This document shows positions 1 to 7,698 of a stretch of DNA of 64,000 bases, piece by piece. Each line of letters starts with the position of its first letter. Positions within the stretch are counted from its first letter, which is position 1. This DNA comes from Marichromatium gracile (GTDB taxonomy: Bacteria > Pseudomonadota > Gammaproteobacteria > Chromatiales > Chromatiaceae): positions 62,001-126,000 of the forward strand of contig NZ_SMDC01000007.1 in NCBI RefSeq assembly GCF_004343155.1, given 5' to 3'. A program made the translations under genes and the position numbers. The notes under the pieces are model-generated. The model worked only from the letters and a program-made list of their open reading frames with translations. It was not told the origin of the DNA and made no database searches.

Positions 1-837
1 GCTGGTGGGACGCTGGTCGAGGGCGCGGCAGTGCGCGCGCAGCGGTTCGTCGAAGGGGATGCCGAGTCGCGCGAAGACCTCGGCGAAGACCGCTTCCGGT
101 CGTGCCACCAGGTCCTCGTAACGGATCTGGATCCATTGCTCGGCGGGGATCTCGGCGGCGGCGTCGAGCGCCCTGCGGTTGGCGCTGAGCCACTGGTAGG
201 CGCAGACCTCCTCGAGGCTGGCGTGGTTGTAGTCGCGCCAGCCCGGGGGCAGGAAGAAGTGCCACTGGGTGAACTCGCCGTCGTTGATCGCCACCGGCTC
301 GGGGGATGGGCCGAAGAACTGGTCGAGCCCGAAGCCCCCATCGGTGCGGCCCTGGCGCCAGCCATCGATCATCGAGCTGATGTTGTCGCGCCCGTCGCGA
401 TGGATGAAGACGAAGCGCGCCTCGGGAAAGAGTGCGTGGAGATAGGGCAGGCGCAGGGTGTTGATGCAGGTCTTGTCGAGCACCCAGCCGCCTCCCAGGT
501 GCTGGTAGAAGAAGCGCAGCGCGGCGTCGCGGTGTTCGGGGCGGGCGTCGGCACGGTCCGCCGCCTCCGAGGCCCAGCCGTTGTTGAGCGGCCCATGACA
601 TCCGTTCCACAGTCGCGGCACCTCGTAGCCGAGGCTCAGCAGCTGCGGCGCGGCGGCCAGGGTCTCGTAGGTCACGGTGGTGCCGGAGCGCGAGCAGCCG
701 ACCAGGAACACCGGGTCGGGCACCCGGGGCCGGGTCAGGTCCCACCAGCGTCCGCGCGCGCCGAGACGCAGTGCGCGCCAGTTCTTGGCGCGGATCTCGG
801 GGTCGCGCAGTTTGGCGAGCTTAGCGAGTGGGCGCAT
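1..837 (-). CDS. Sulfotransferase family protein (C-terminus cut by window edge)
   Basis: The visible 279 residues start MRPLAKLAKL and run off the left edge, so the C-terminus is missing. Near residues 46-52 is the motif GCSRSGTT, the 5'-phosphosulfate-binding loop of PAPS-dependent sulfotransferases. Further on, FIHRDGRDNISS resembles the 3'-phosphate-binding region (RDGRD). Proteins of this type transfer sulfate from PAPS to a sugar or other acceptor, probably in the cytoplasm. The start overlaps the end of the upstream glycosyltransferase by 17 bases, which suggests translational coupling in one minus-strand operon. The neighbours point to sulfation of an extracellular polysaccharide or glycolipid. 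The acceptor cannot be read from the sequence. Confidence 0.8.
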   Translation of the reverse strand, partial: MRPLAKLAKLRDPEIRAKNWRALRLGARGRWWDLTRPRVPDPVFLVGCSRSGTTVTYETLAAAPQLLSLGYEVPRLWNGCHGPLNNGWASEAADRADARPEHRDAALRFFYQHLGGGWVLDKTCINTLRLPYLHALFPEARFVFIHRDGRDNISSMIDGWRQGRTDGGFGLDQFFGPSPEPVAINDGEFTQWHFFLPPGWRDYNHASLEEVCAYQWLSANRRALDAAAEIPAEQWIQIRYEDLVARPEAVFAEVFARLGIPFDEPLRAHCRALDQRPTS

Positions 838-1873
838 CCGGATCGCTCCCTGACGGTGATTCCGGGTGGGGATCACGCACCTGCTGGCTGAACCCCTTGA
901 TCTCGCCGAGCGCGGCGGCGAGCCGGGTGAGATAGAAACGTCGCGCCGGCCAGTCGAGGGCGAACAGGGCGCGCAGCCCGTAGCCGACGACCTTGCGCAG
1001 CATGTAGCGCGGCGGCCAGCGGTGCGGGTGCTCGCTCGGCGCGATGCGCAGGGTCGAGGCGGAGCGCTCGTAGGCCTTGCGCAGCACATAGCCGAGGGTC
1101 ATGCGGTCGGCCTCGACATAGTGGTACTGACACATCCCGGGGACATAGTGCAGTGGCGCGCCGCTGGCCACGGCGCGCTTGACCCACTCGATGTCCTCGG
1201 CGCCGCCGAGGTTGTGACCGTGCGGTCCGAGTTCGAGGCGGAAGGGACCGATGCGCGCGAACAGCCCCTGACGGATGGCGAGATTGCCGCCGCCCGGGGT
1301 GGCGCTGCCGGGGACCACCGGATGGGGCTCGGCGCCGAGGTCGAAGCGCGGCACCGGCAGCGGATAGATGCGGTAGGGCCCCTGGTCGTGGACCCAGGCC
1401 GGTTCGCTGCCGTCCCAGTCGGGGAGGATGCGGCCACAGAAGAGCTCGGCCTCGGGCTGGGTGCGGGCGGCCTCGACCAGGGCGAGCAGATAGCCGGGGT
1501 CGAGTCGGTGATCGTCGTCGACGAAGGCGATCAGCGGGGCGCGTGCCTGCGGCAGAGCGAGGTTGAGCGCGTGGCTCTTGCCCGGGACCGGATCGACGAT
1601 CCAGCGCAGCGGCAGCCGCGCGGTGTCGGTCGCGGCGGCGCGCTCGGCGAGCAGTCTGGGGGTGTCGTCGCTGCAGGCGTTGGCGACCACGAAGACGCCG
1701 AGCGGACAGTCCGCCGGGCGCGTCGCCGCCTCCAGCGAGTCGAGCGCGCGCGCCAGCAGCCGGGCGCGCTGATGGGTGCAGATCAGCACCTCGAGCGCCG
1801 GCCGTGACGGGTAGTGTCGGCTCTGCTGGGCGTTCACCTGGAGCGTCGCGCCTGGGGGTTGCGATGACGGCAT
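821..1873 (-). CDS. Family 2 glycosyltransferase
   Basis: A 350-residue GT-A fold glycosyltransferase. The N-terminal segment VLICTHQRARLLARAL is the usual nucleotide-binding start of family 2 enzymes. FVDDDHRLDPGY supplies the DxD-type metal and nucleotide-sugar site, and GGAEDIEW is the ED-type catalytic region. It lacks the long membrane segments of processive synthases, so it most likely adds a single sugar to a lipid-linked oligosaccharide on the cytoplasmic face. It lies between a sulfotransferase and a capsular-type sulfotransferase-like gene in one operon. The first 25 residues are low in family similarity, so a start a few codons downstream is possible. Confidence 0.8.
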   Translation of the reverse strand: MPSSQPPGATLQVNAQQSRHYPSRPALEVLICTHQRARLLARALDSLEAATRPADCPLGVFVVANACSDDTPRLLAERAAATDTARLPLRWIVDPVPGKSHALNLALPQARAPLIAFVDDDHRLDPGYLLALVEAARTQPEAELFCGRILPDWDGSEPAWVHDQGPYRIYPLPVPRFDLGAEPHPVVPGSATPGGGNLAIRQGLFARIGPFRLELGPHGHNLGGAEDIEWVKRAVASGAPLHYVPGMCQYHYVEADRMTLGYVLRKAYERSASTLRIAPSEHPHRWPPRYMLRKVVGYGLRALFALDWPARRFYLTRLAAALGEIKGFSQQVRDPHPESPSGSDPDAPTR

Positions 1874-1918
1874 TGTGCCCGTCCCGGGTGACGGCGGGAT
1901 TGCCGTGTGCGGTCGCGC

Positions 1919-2797
1919 TCAGTCATCGCCGCCCCACTTGTGTCTGAGTCGGGCGATCTCGGCCTCGCCGTAGAAGTGGCGGGCGAAGGCGGTGTCGTAG
2001 AGTCGGTCGAGATAGTCCGCCGGCAGCCGGACATTGGCGATGAAGTCCTTGTACATCGAGTAGGCCGGATCCTCCTCGGTGACATGGGTCTGCTCGAGCC
2101 CGGGGATGTCGACCCCGAGGAACTCGGCGAAGGCCGGGGCATAGCAGTCGTTGAGACGCTCGACCTTGATCAGCAACAGCTCGATGCCCGGTGCGCGGAC
2201 GATCTGGTAGCCCTGCCCGGCGGGGAAGGGATGGGCGTAGACATCGATGCCGAAGGTGTCGCGGATCTCCTCGTCGAACCAGCGCACCGGCTCCTCGTGC
2301 GGGAAGCGTTCGAGGAAGGTGGCGAGGATCTCGGCGTCGTCGAGTTCGCCGCGGGCGTGGCGGGCGAAGAAGTCGGGGATGAACTCCTCGATGCTGAGGA
2401 AGTAGACCGAGAGGTTGCGCGCCACCGGCTCGCGAAAGACGGTGACCAGGTGCCAGGGGCGGTGGCGGGGACCGTGACGCTGCAGCTCTTCGCCGACGCG
2501 GCGGGCGACGCGCACGTTCAGCGGCATGCGCCGATCCGCCACCCCGGCGAAACGGTCGAGACGCTTGCGGATGTTGGCCGGGTTGAGCCAGTGGGTGTGG
2601 AACACCGGCATCGTCAGTCCGGCGGCGCGCAGGGTGTTGACCGTGGTCATCGAGCCGGCGCGGCCCATCTGATGGACCAGCAGCGCCGGCTCCTGTGTGG
2701 CCAGGTGTGCCTCGAGCGCGGCGATGCTGCGCTGGTTCTTGTGGCGGGTGTGCCAGGTGTAGAGGCGTTGGCGCGCCTGTTCCAGAGTCAGTTTCAT
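1919..2797 (-). CDS. Putative capsular polysaccharide synthesis (sulfotransferase-like) protein
   Basis: A 292-residue protein whose region LVHQMGRAGSMTTVNTL matches the QMGKVGS-type motif of the putative capsular polysaccharide synthesis family, a sulfotransferase-like P-loop group. VTVFREPVARNLSVYF corresponds to the second phosphate-binding region of such enzymes. It probably modifies a polysaccharide, but neither donor nor acceptor can be assigned. Two ATG codons are adjacent at the start. I chose the second because GGGAG then sits 5 bases upstream; the alternative begins one codon earlier, at 2800. It lies 36 bases downstream of the exosortase-associated glycosyltransferase and 45 bases upstream of the next gene, in an operon. 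Confidence 0.65.
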   Translation of the reverse strand: MKLTLEQARQRLYTWHTRHKNQRSIAALEAHLATQEPALLVHQMGRAGSMTTVNTLRAAGLTMPVFHTHWLNPANIRKRLDRFAGVADRRMPLNVRVARRVGEELQRHGPRHRPWHLVTVFREPVARNLSVYFLSIEEFIPDFFARHARGELDDAEILATFLERFPHEEPVRWFDEEIRDTFGIDVYAHPFPAGQGYQIVRAPGIELLLIKVERLNDCYAPAFAEFLGVDIPGLEQTHVTEEDPAYSMYKDFIANVRLPADYLDRLYDTAFARHFYGEAEIARLRHKWGGDD

Positions 2798-2836
2798 CAT
2801 CTCTCCCGAAAGGTCGCCGTCGGCCGCGCGCCGCGA

Positions 2837-4051
2837 TCAGGCCTGGCGGCCGAGTGCCTGGGCATAGGCCGGTCCGTAGTGGGCGATGCTGGCGCGCCAG
2901 TTGCGCGTCTGCTCGACGAAGTCTCGGCCCGCCGCACGCATCGCCGGCCATCGTTCGCGTGTCTCGAGCGTCTCCGTGACCACGGTGGCGAGCGCTGCGA
3001 CGTCACCGGCGCGGAACAGTCGGCCGGTCTCGCCGTCGCGGATCAGCTCGCGGTGTCCGCCGACGTCCGAGGCGACGAACAGCCGTCCCTGGGCCATCGC
3101 CTCGAGCGGCTTGAGCGGGGTGACCAGCTCGGTGAGACGGATCGAGTGACGGGGGTAGACCAGCAGGTCGATCAGGTCGTAGTAGCGCTGCACCTCCTGG
3201 TGCGGCACCCGTCCGGTGAAGCGGACCGCCGCGGTGAGGCCGAGGCGCTCGGCGTGCGCGCGCAGCGCCGCCTCCTGGGGGCCGCCGCCGACCAGCAGCA
3301 GCCGCAGCCCCGGGCGCTGTCGCAACAGTTGTGGCAGCGCCTCGAGCAGCAGGTCGAGCCCCTCGTAGGCGTAGAAGGAGCCGACGAAGCCGAGTACCTC
3401 GGTGGCGTCCGCGAGCCCGAGCTGGTGCGCCAGCGCCGGGTCCGGCGCGGCGCTCGGGCGGAAGTGTTCGATGTCGACGGCGTTGGGGATCACGGTGACC
3501 CGCTGCGCCGGGATGCCGCGGGCGATGATGTCGTTGCGCAACCCCTCGCAGATGGTGAAGACGTGCGCGGCGCGGCGCAGCGCACGGGTCTCGAGCGTGC
3601 GGGTGGCGCGATAGCGCAGGCTGCCGGCGCTGGTGGTGCCGTGATCGACCGCGGCGTCCTCCCAGAAGGCACGTACCTCGTAGACCACCGGGATGCCGAG
3701 CCGGCGCCCGACGCGGAGCGCGGGCAGGGCGTCGAGCACCGGCGAGTGAGCGTGCAGCAGATCGGGTTCGACACGTTGCGCGAGATCGAGCAGCCGCCGC
3801 TCGGTGGCGCGCATCTCCAGCCAGGGGCCGAGCGCGGGGTGACGGGCGAGCGTCCCCCGGGGTGGTGCGGTGCGGTGGAACTCGAACCCGTCGCTGTGCT
3901 CGCTGCCGGCCTGTTGATTGCCGTGTCGCGGTCCGGTGAGGTGGATGGTCTCCCAGCCGAGCCGGCGCTGCTCGCGCAGGATGTTGGCGGTCCTGAAGGT
4001 GTAGCCGGAGTGGAGCGGCAGCGAGTGGTCGAGGACGTGGAGGATGCGCAT
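2837..4051 (-). CDS. Exosortase A-associated glycosyltransferase (TIGR04063-like, GT4)
   Basis: A GT-B fold, family 4 glycosyltransferase of 404 residues. The start MRILHVLDHSLPLHSGYTFR is what I know as typical of the PEP-CTERM/exosortase A-associated family. The central segment reads FVGSFYAYEGLDLLLEAL, and the C-terminal half carries the donor-binding region LTELVTPLKPLEAMAQGRL with the E-x7-E type motif. A longer reading from 4093 adds 14 poorly conserved residues, so I prefer the ATG at 4051. It is first in the minus-strand operon with two sulfotransferase-like genes and a family 2 enzyme. This makes the operon an outlying part of the exosortase polysaccharide locus found to the right. 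Confidence 0.85.
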   Translation of the reverse strand: MRILHVLDHSLPLHSGYTFRTANILREQRRLGWETIHLTGPRHGNQQAGSEHSDGFEFHRTAPPRGTLARHPALGPWLEMRATERRLLDLAQRVEPDLLHAHSPVLDALPALRVGRRLGIPVVYEVRAFWEDAAVDHGTTSAGSLRYRATRTLETRALRRAAHVFTICEGLRNDIIARGIPAQRVTVIPNAVDIEHFRPSAAPDPALAHQLGLADATEVLGFVGSFYAYEGLDLLLEALPQLLRQRPGLRLLLVGGGPQEAALRAHAERLGLTAAVRFTGRVPHQEVQRYYDLIDLLVYPRHSIRLTELVTPLKPLEAMAQGRLFVASDVGGHRELIRDGETGRLFRAGDVAALATVVTETLETRERWPAMRAAGRDFVEQTRNWRASIAHYGPAYAQALGRQA

Positions 4052-4585
4052 CGTTGGGGGCTCAGGGGGCTCAATCCGGCAGGTGGCGCGCATGCGAGGC
4101 CTCGGCCCCGTGGGTTGGGCTGTACAACGGCATGCTCCTGTGACGGGCTGGATGGGCCGAAAGCTACGGAATGTGTGGGGTTCGCGTCAAGTCGGCCGGC
4201 GTGCCTCAGATGGATATCTTACTGTGCTGGGCGTTTACGCGGATCGAGGTGTCGGTTTTTTTTACAGTTCGGGTTCGGTGCGTGTGCGCAGGGGTGGCGA
4301 TACGGTATGATGATTCGAACAGTCCCCATTCAGGTGCGCTGTCCCGTCGGGTGTGTCGGCAGGTGGCGTGAAAATTGCCGCTTGTACCTGGCGCCGCCCG
4401 TCGCCAAGAAAGAATGCTGTAACCGTTCACCGTTTAAATGTGCGAGACGCATGTCGTTGAGTCCATGGCAGTGGATCCTGTCGCGCGATCCAGCGCAGGG
4501 CTTGATGCGCTGGGGGCGGTGCTTCATCAAGGTCGCAGGGGCTTGCGCCCGCCTCGAAACCAGGCCAACACGCTGAGACATCATC
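4052..4585. other. Divergent intergenic region
   Basis: About 530 bases separate the minus-strand glycosyltransferase operon from the plus-strand small exported protein. No convincing gene is visible in any frame. It is noticeably richer in A/T runs than its surroundings (a run of T near 4256-4263) and contains a sigma-54-type promoter at 4364-4378. The remaining part probably holds the promoter of the minus-strand operon and activator-binding sites, which I could not pin down. Confidence 0.6.
4364..4378 (+). promoter_or_regulatory. Candidate sigma-54 (-24/-12) promoter
   Basis: TGGCGTGAAAATTGC matches the RpoN consensus TGGCACG-N4-TTGC with only two differences. The essential GG and GC are exactly ten bases apart. 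It points toward the small exported protein at 4586, giving a leader of roughly 200 bases. The window encodes two sigma-54 activators, one of them PrsR of the exosortase system. Transcription from this site is an inference. Confidence 0.55.
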
Positions 4586-4900
4586 ATGACTACCCCGAAT
4601 TCGTCCGACGCCGAACATGGCCAGAACCCTCAGACAGCACGACGGCGACTGCTCAAGCAGGCCGCCATCGCCGCGCCGGCGATCCTGACCCTGCGCAGTG
4701 GCGCGGCGCTCGCCCAGACCAGTGGCTGTCTCGACGTCATCGAGCGCAACGTCAAGCGCGAACTCAATCCCGGCGAGGCCTGCGACGGCTTCCTCACCGA
4801 CGAGACCAATAATGGCGTGACCACCACCCAGTGCAACGGCAACATCGTCACCGCCTCGTCGGCGACCTCGCTGGGGCCGGATGCGCCGCTTTGCGAGTAG
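4586..4900 (+). CDS. Small Tat-exported four-cysteine protein, candidate substrate of the HPr-kinase-related module
   Basis: A 104-residue protein of no family I recognise. Residues 19-44 form a twin-arginine-type signal: an RRRLLK start, then a hydrophobic stretch ending at ALA-QT. Cleavage would leave about 60 residues. The mature part has four cysteines (48, 66, 83, 103), enough for two disulfides, and is rich in Ser, Thr, Asn and Asp, with a C-terminus reading SSATSLGPDAPLCE. It is followed by a PqqD-like protein, an HPr-kinase-related protein and a nucleotidyltransferase on the same strand, so it may be the peptide they act on. That is inference from position and from the many hydroxyl residues. 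A sigma-54-like promoter lies upstream. Confidence 0.75.
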   Translation: MTTPNSSDAEHGQNPQTARRRLLKQAAIAAPAILTLRSGAALAQTSGCLDVIERNVKRELNPGEACDGFLTDETNNGVTTTQCNGNIVTASSATSLGPDAPLCE

Positions 4901-4922
4901 CGCCGCTCCCGTGCTCGCCGAG

Positions 4923-4960
4923 CCTTGCCCGCATGCGCCTTGCCCGCATGCGCCTTGCCC
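4923..4960. repeat. 15-base direct tandem repeat, 2.5 copies
   Basis: The unit CCTTGCCCGCATGCG occurs twice without change and then partly a third time, in the short spacer between the small exported protein and the PqqD-like gene. It contains GCATGC palindromes. Its role is unknown, and it may simply be a replication-slippage product. Confidence 0.8.
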
Positions 4961-4974
4961 GGCGACGGTGAGCG

Positions 4975-5283
4975 ATGACCGTGCCGTCGTCGACAGCCGT
5001 TCAACGGCGCTGGCGCTTGAGCAGCGCCCCCCTGCTCGAGGTCGAGTGGGACGGTGAGCGGTTGCTCTATCATGGCGCCTCGGGCGAGACCCACTTTCTC
5101 AACGCCACCGGCGCGCGGGTGGTCGAACGGTTGCGCGAGGGCGATGCCGATCTCGACGAGCTGCTCGCGGCGCTCGACCCCGAGTCCCTGGGGATCGCCC
5201 CCGAACTGTTGCGCGATCAGCTCGATGCGCTGCTCACGCGTCTCGACGAACTGGGGATCGTGATCGGGACGACGACGGCGTGA
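4975..5283 (+). CDS. PqqD family peptide chaperone, HPr-rel-A system
   Basis: A 102-residue PqqD-like protein. The central segment ERLLYHGASGETHFLNATGARVVERL fits the PqqD/RRE winged-helix fold, in which a short beta hairpin is followed by a helix that binds a leader peptide. I recognise it as the PqqD-like partner in the HPr-rel-A system, where it is found beside an HprK-related kinase. It probably binds the peptide that the kinase or nucleotidyltransferase modifies. Its stop overlaps the GTG start of the kinase gene (GTGA), so the two are translationally coupled. The start has no strong ribosome-binding site. Assignment to the family is good; the substrate is inferred. Confidence 0.8.
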   Translation: MTVPSSTAVQRRWRLSSAPLLEVEWDGERLLYHGASGETHFLNATGARVVERLREGDADLDELLAALDPESLGIAPELLRDQLDALLTRLDELGIVIGTTTA

Positions 5284-6197
5284 GGATCGGTGATCTCAGC
5301 GACGGCGAGCTCGCTCGCCAGGTGCGTGCTCGCCCCGGACTCGACGTGCGCATCGGCCCCTTCCTGGTGAACCTGCGCCTCGGTCTGTGCGAGCCGCTGC
5401 CGCTGCTGCAGCGGATGTGGCACGACTATCCCCTGGAGCCGTCTGCCGGGATACGCGACTTCCACGTCAGCCTCGATCACAACGGCTGGCTGCGGCGCTG
5501 GTGGCGCCCGCAGGCGCGTTTCACCGTCGATGGCCGCTCTCCCTTCCAGCCGCTCGCAGCAGCGCACCATTTCCCGATGCTGGAGTGGGGCCTGAACTGG
5601 TGCGTGGCCCGTCGTGGCCACCATCTGTTGATGCTCCATGCCGCAGTGCTCGAACGCGGTGGACGTGCACTGATCCTGCCCGGTGCTCCGGGCGCGGGGA
5701 AGTCGACGCTGTGCACCGCGCTGGCCCATCGTGGCTGGCGGCTGCTCTCCGACGAGTTCGCGCTGGTGTGTCCACAATACGGGCGCCTGCTGCCGCTGCC
5801 GCGCCCGATCCCGCTGAAGAATGGCTCGATCGGGGTGATCCGAGACTTCGCGCCGGAGGCCGAGATCGGCCCCGCGTTCACCGGCACGCGCAAGGGCACT
5901 GTGGCGCATGTGCGTCCCCCCAGCGCGGCGGTCGCGCGCATGGACGAGCCGGCGACCCCAGGTTGGCTGGTGTTCCCGCGTTGGCAGGCCGGGGCGGACA
6001 CCCAACTCGAGCCGTTGAGCAGGAGCGATGCCTTCCTGCTGGTGGCGAGCAACGCCTTCAACTACGAGTTGCTTGGCGAGACCGGTTTCATCACCGCGGC
6101 ACGTCTGGTCGAGCGCTGTGGTTGCCATACCCTGAGCTACTCCAATCTCGACGAGGCGATCGTCAGGCTCGGCGCGCTGGCGGAGGCCGCGGCATGA
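5280..6197 (+). CDS. HprK-related kinase A (HPr-rel-A system)
   Basis: A 305-residue protein related to HPr serine kinase/phosphorylase. Residues 134-143 are a Walker A loop (PGAPGAGKST). His120, just before it in MLHAAVLERGG, occupies the position of the catalytic histidine of HprK, and SDEFALV follows as the aspartate-containing segment. No PTS or HPr protein is encoded nearby, so the target is probably not sugar-uptake HPr. Related kinases in lasso-peptide clusters phosphorylate a peptide serine, which makes the upstream small protein a candidate target. The GTG start overlaps the stop of the PqqD-like gene, and the stop overlaps the next start (ATGA), so this is a tight operon. Confidence 0.8.
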   Translation: MRIGDLSDGELARQVRARPGLDVRIGPFLVNLRLGLCEPLPLLQRMWHDYPLEPSAGIRDFHVSLDHNGWLRRWWRPQARFTVDGRSPFQPLAAAHHFPMLEWGLNWCVARRGHHLLMLHAAVLERGGRALILPGAPGAGKSTLCTALAHRGWRLLSDEFALVCPQYGRLLPLPRPIPLKNGSIGVIRDFAPEAEIGPAFTGTRKGTVAHVRPPSAAVARMDEPATPGWLVFPRWQAGADTQLEPLSRSDAFLLVASNAFNYELLGETGFITAARLVERCGCHTLSYSNLDEAIVRLGALAEAAA

Positions 6198-7333
6198 GTC
6201 GGCGCATGGCCGAATCACGCCGTGCCGCGGCATTGCTGGTGGCGGCGCTGAGAGCACCGGAGCGGTTGCCGACACTGGCCGACGAGGACTGGGACCTGTT
6301 GCTGCGCATCGCCCGACACGCACGCCTGCTCGGGCGGCTCGATGCCGATCTCGGCACGCTCGGTCTGCACGCGCGGGTGCCAGAGCGAGTGTGTCATCAC
6401 CTGGAGTCGGCGCGTCAACAGGTCGCCTATCGGCAGCGGTTGCTGACCTGGGAGGTCGATCGTGTGCTGCGCGCGCTCGAGGGCCTCGATGTCCAGGTGG
6501 TGGCGCTCAAGGGGGTGGCCTATGTCCTCACCGGGGTGCCGGCGGCACGTGGTCGGATGTTCGCCGACGTCGATCTGCTGGTCCCGATGGCGGCGCTCGA
6601 GCCGCTCGAGCAGCGCCTGCATGCGCGTGGCTGGCTGTCGCTCGGTCATTCGGAGTATGACGAGCGCTACTATCGCGACTGGATGCACGAGATCCCGCCG
6701 CTGCGCCATGCCGAGCGCGACAACGAGATCGATATCCACCACCGCCTGCTGCCCCGGACCAGCCGCTTCCATTTCGATCCGGCGCCACTGTTCACCGCCA
6801 GTCAGGCACTCGATGGGCACGGGGCGCTGCGGGTGCTGGGCGCGCCCGACATGGTGCTGCACGCGGTAGTGCACCTGTTCCTGGAGGGGGATGCGCGCGA
6901 GGGCCTGAGGTTGCGCGACCTGGTCGATGTCTGGGACCTGATCCGTCACTTCGAGGCCCGCACGGGGTTCTGGGACGCGCTGCTTGATCGTGCCGAGCAG
7001 CTCGGGCTGCAGCGTCCGCTGTTCCATGCGCTGCGTCAGGCGCAATCGCTGTTCGCACTCGAGCCGCCGGCGCACTGTCGCGCCAGACTCGCCGGGTGGG
7101 GACCGGTGGCGCCGGTGCGGTGGCTCATGGACCGTCTGGTGCCGTTGGCGCTCTTTCCCGATCATGCCGGGCGGGCGCCGCTCCGGGTGAGGCTGGCGCG
7201 ACTGGCGCTCTATGTCCGCGCGCACTGGCTGCGGATGCCTTCCGGGTTGCTGCTGCGCCATCTCGGCTACAAGGGTTGGCTGCGGGTGCGCGGGTGGCTG
7301 ATGACAGGTCGGGAGGAGGCGGCACGCCGTTGA
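6194..7333 (+). CDS. Nucleotidyltransferase family protein (PF14907-like)
   Basis: A 379-residue protein of the uncharacterised nucleotidyltransferase family. Signs of the polymerase-beta fold are VVALKGVAYVL (residues 102-112) followed by the metal-binding DxD in MFADVDLLVP (Asp125 and Asp127), and further down NEIDIHHRLLP, a likely third acidic residue. Members sit beside HprK-like kinases in exosortase-related loci and in some lasso-peptide clusters, where they are thought to add nucleotides or phosphates. The ATG overlaps the stop of the kinase gene. A longer open frame extends upstream, but it lies antisense-like inside the kinase gene and is not used. The substrate is unknown. Confidence 0.75.
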   Translation: MSRRMAESRRAAALLVAALRAPERLPTLADEDWDLLLRIARHARLLGRLDADLGTLGLHARVPERVCHHLESARQQVAYRQRLLTWEVDRVLRALEGLDVQVVALKGVAYVLTGVPAARGRMFADVDLLVPMAALEPLEQRLHARGWLSLGHSEYDERYYRDWMHEIPPLRHAERDNEIDIHHRLLPRTSRFHFDPAPLFTASQALDGHGALRVLGAPDMVLHAVVHLFLEGDAREGLRLRDLVDVWDLIRHFEARTGFWDALLDRAEQLGLQRPLFHALRQAQSLFALEPPAHCRARLAGWGPVAPVRWLMDRLVPLALFPDHAGRAPLRVRLARLALYVRAHWLRMPSGLLLRHLGYKGWLRVRGWLMTGREEAARR

Positions 7334-7698
7334 TCGGGGCGCTTTCGGGGTTGGTGTAGCATACACGCTTCGATGTGTCTGGCCTTGTCGGATGGAGGTG
7401 CGTCGATCCCTCATCGGCCAATACCGACATGATGCGAGATGGGCGGTTTCTGAACATGCTTTTCGTTAGTCTCTTGTGATTTTTGTGGGCGTGTCCGATG
7501 TGCCTTCGATCATGTTTCGACTGCCGTCTCTCGATGGTTGGTGGCCACGTTTCGGGGGGCGTTGGCAGTGCCTGCGCATCAGCCGGTCGCCGGCACGAGT
7601 CGCGCGTTGTGATCAACAGTGCCCGGACATGTTTTTTCGTCCGTCGCGGGGCAGCCTTCGTCTGTCGCTCCGTGCGATGCTAGCCAGGAATCCAGCTC
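7334..7698. other. Intergenic region upstream of the initiating sugar transferase
   Basis: About 365 bases with no credible gene. The best regulatory candidate is CGGCACGAGTCGCGC at 7591-7605. It has a perfect -24 half of a sigma-54 promoter and the GC at -12, but not the TT that normally precedes it. I found no clear terminator for the nucleotidyltransferase gene. Confidence 0.5.

Noticed and set aside
1907..4576. 889-residue open frame on the plus strand
   Set aside because: It runs antisense through the capsular-type and glycosyltransferase genes, has no recognisable domain, and reflects high G+C codon bias on the other strand.
5387..6193. N-terminal extension of the nucleotidyltransferase frame (to 5387)
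   Set aside because: It lies in another frame across the HprK-related kinase. The ATG at 6194 overlaps the kinase stop and begins the recognisable domain.
7591..7605. Sigma-54-like sequence CGGCACGAGTCGCGC before the EpsB-like gene
   Set aside because: The -24 half is excellent and the spacing is right, but TT before GC at -12 is replaced by GC. Too weak to list as a promoter.
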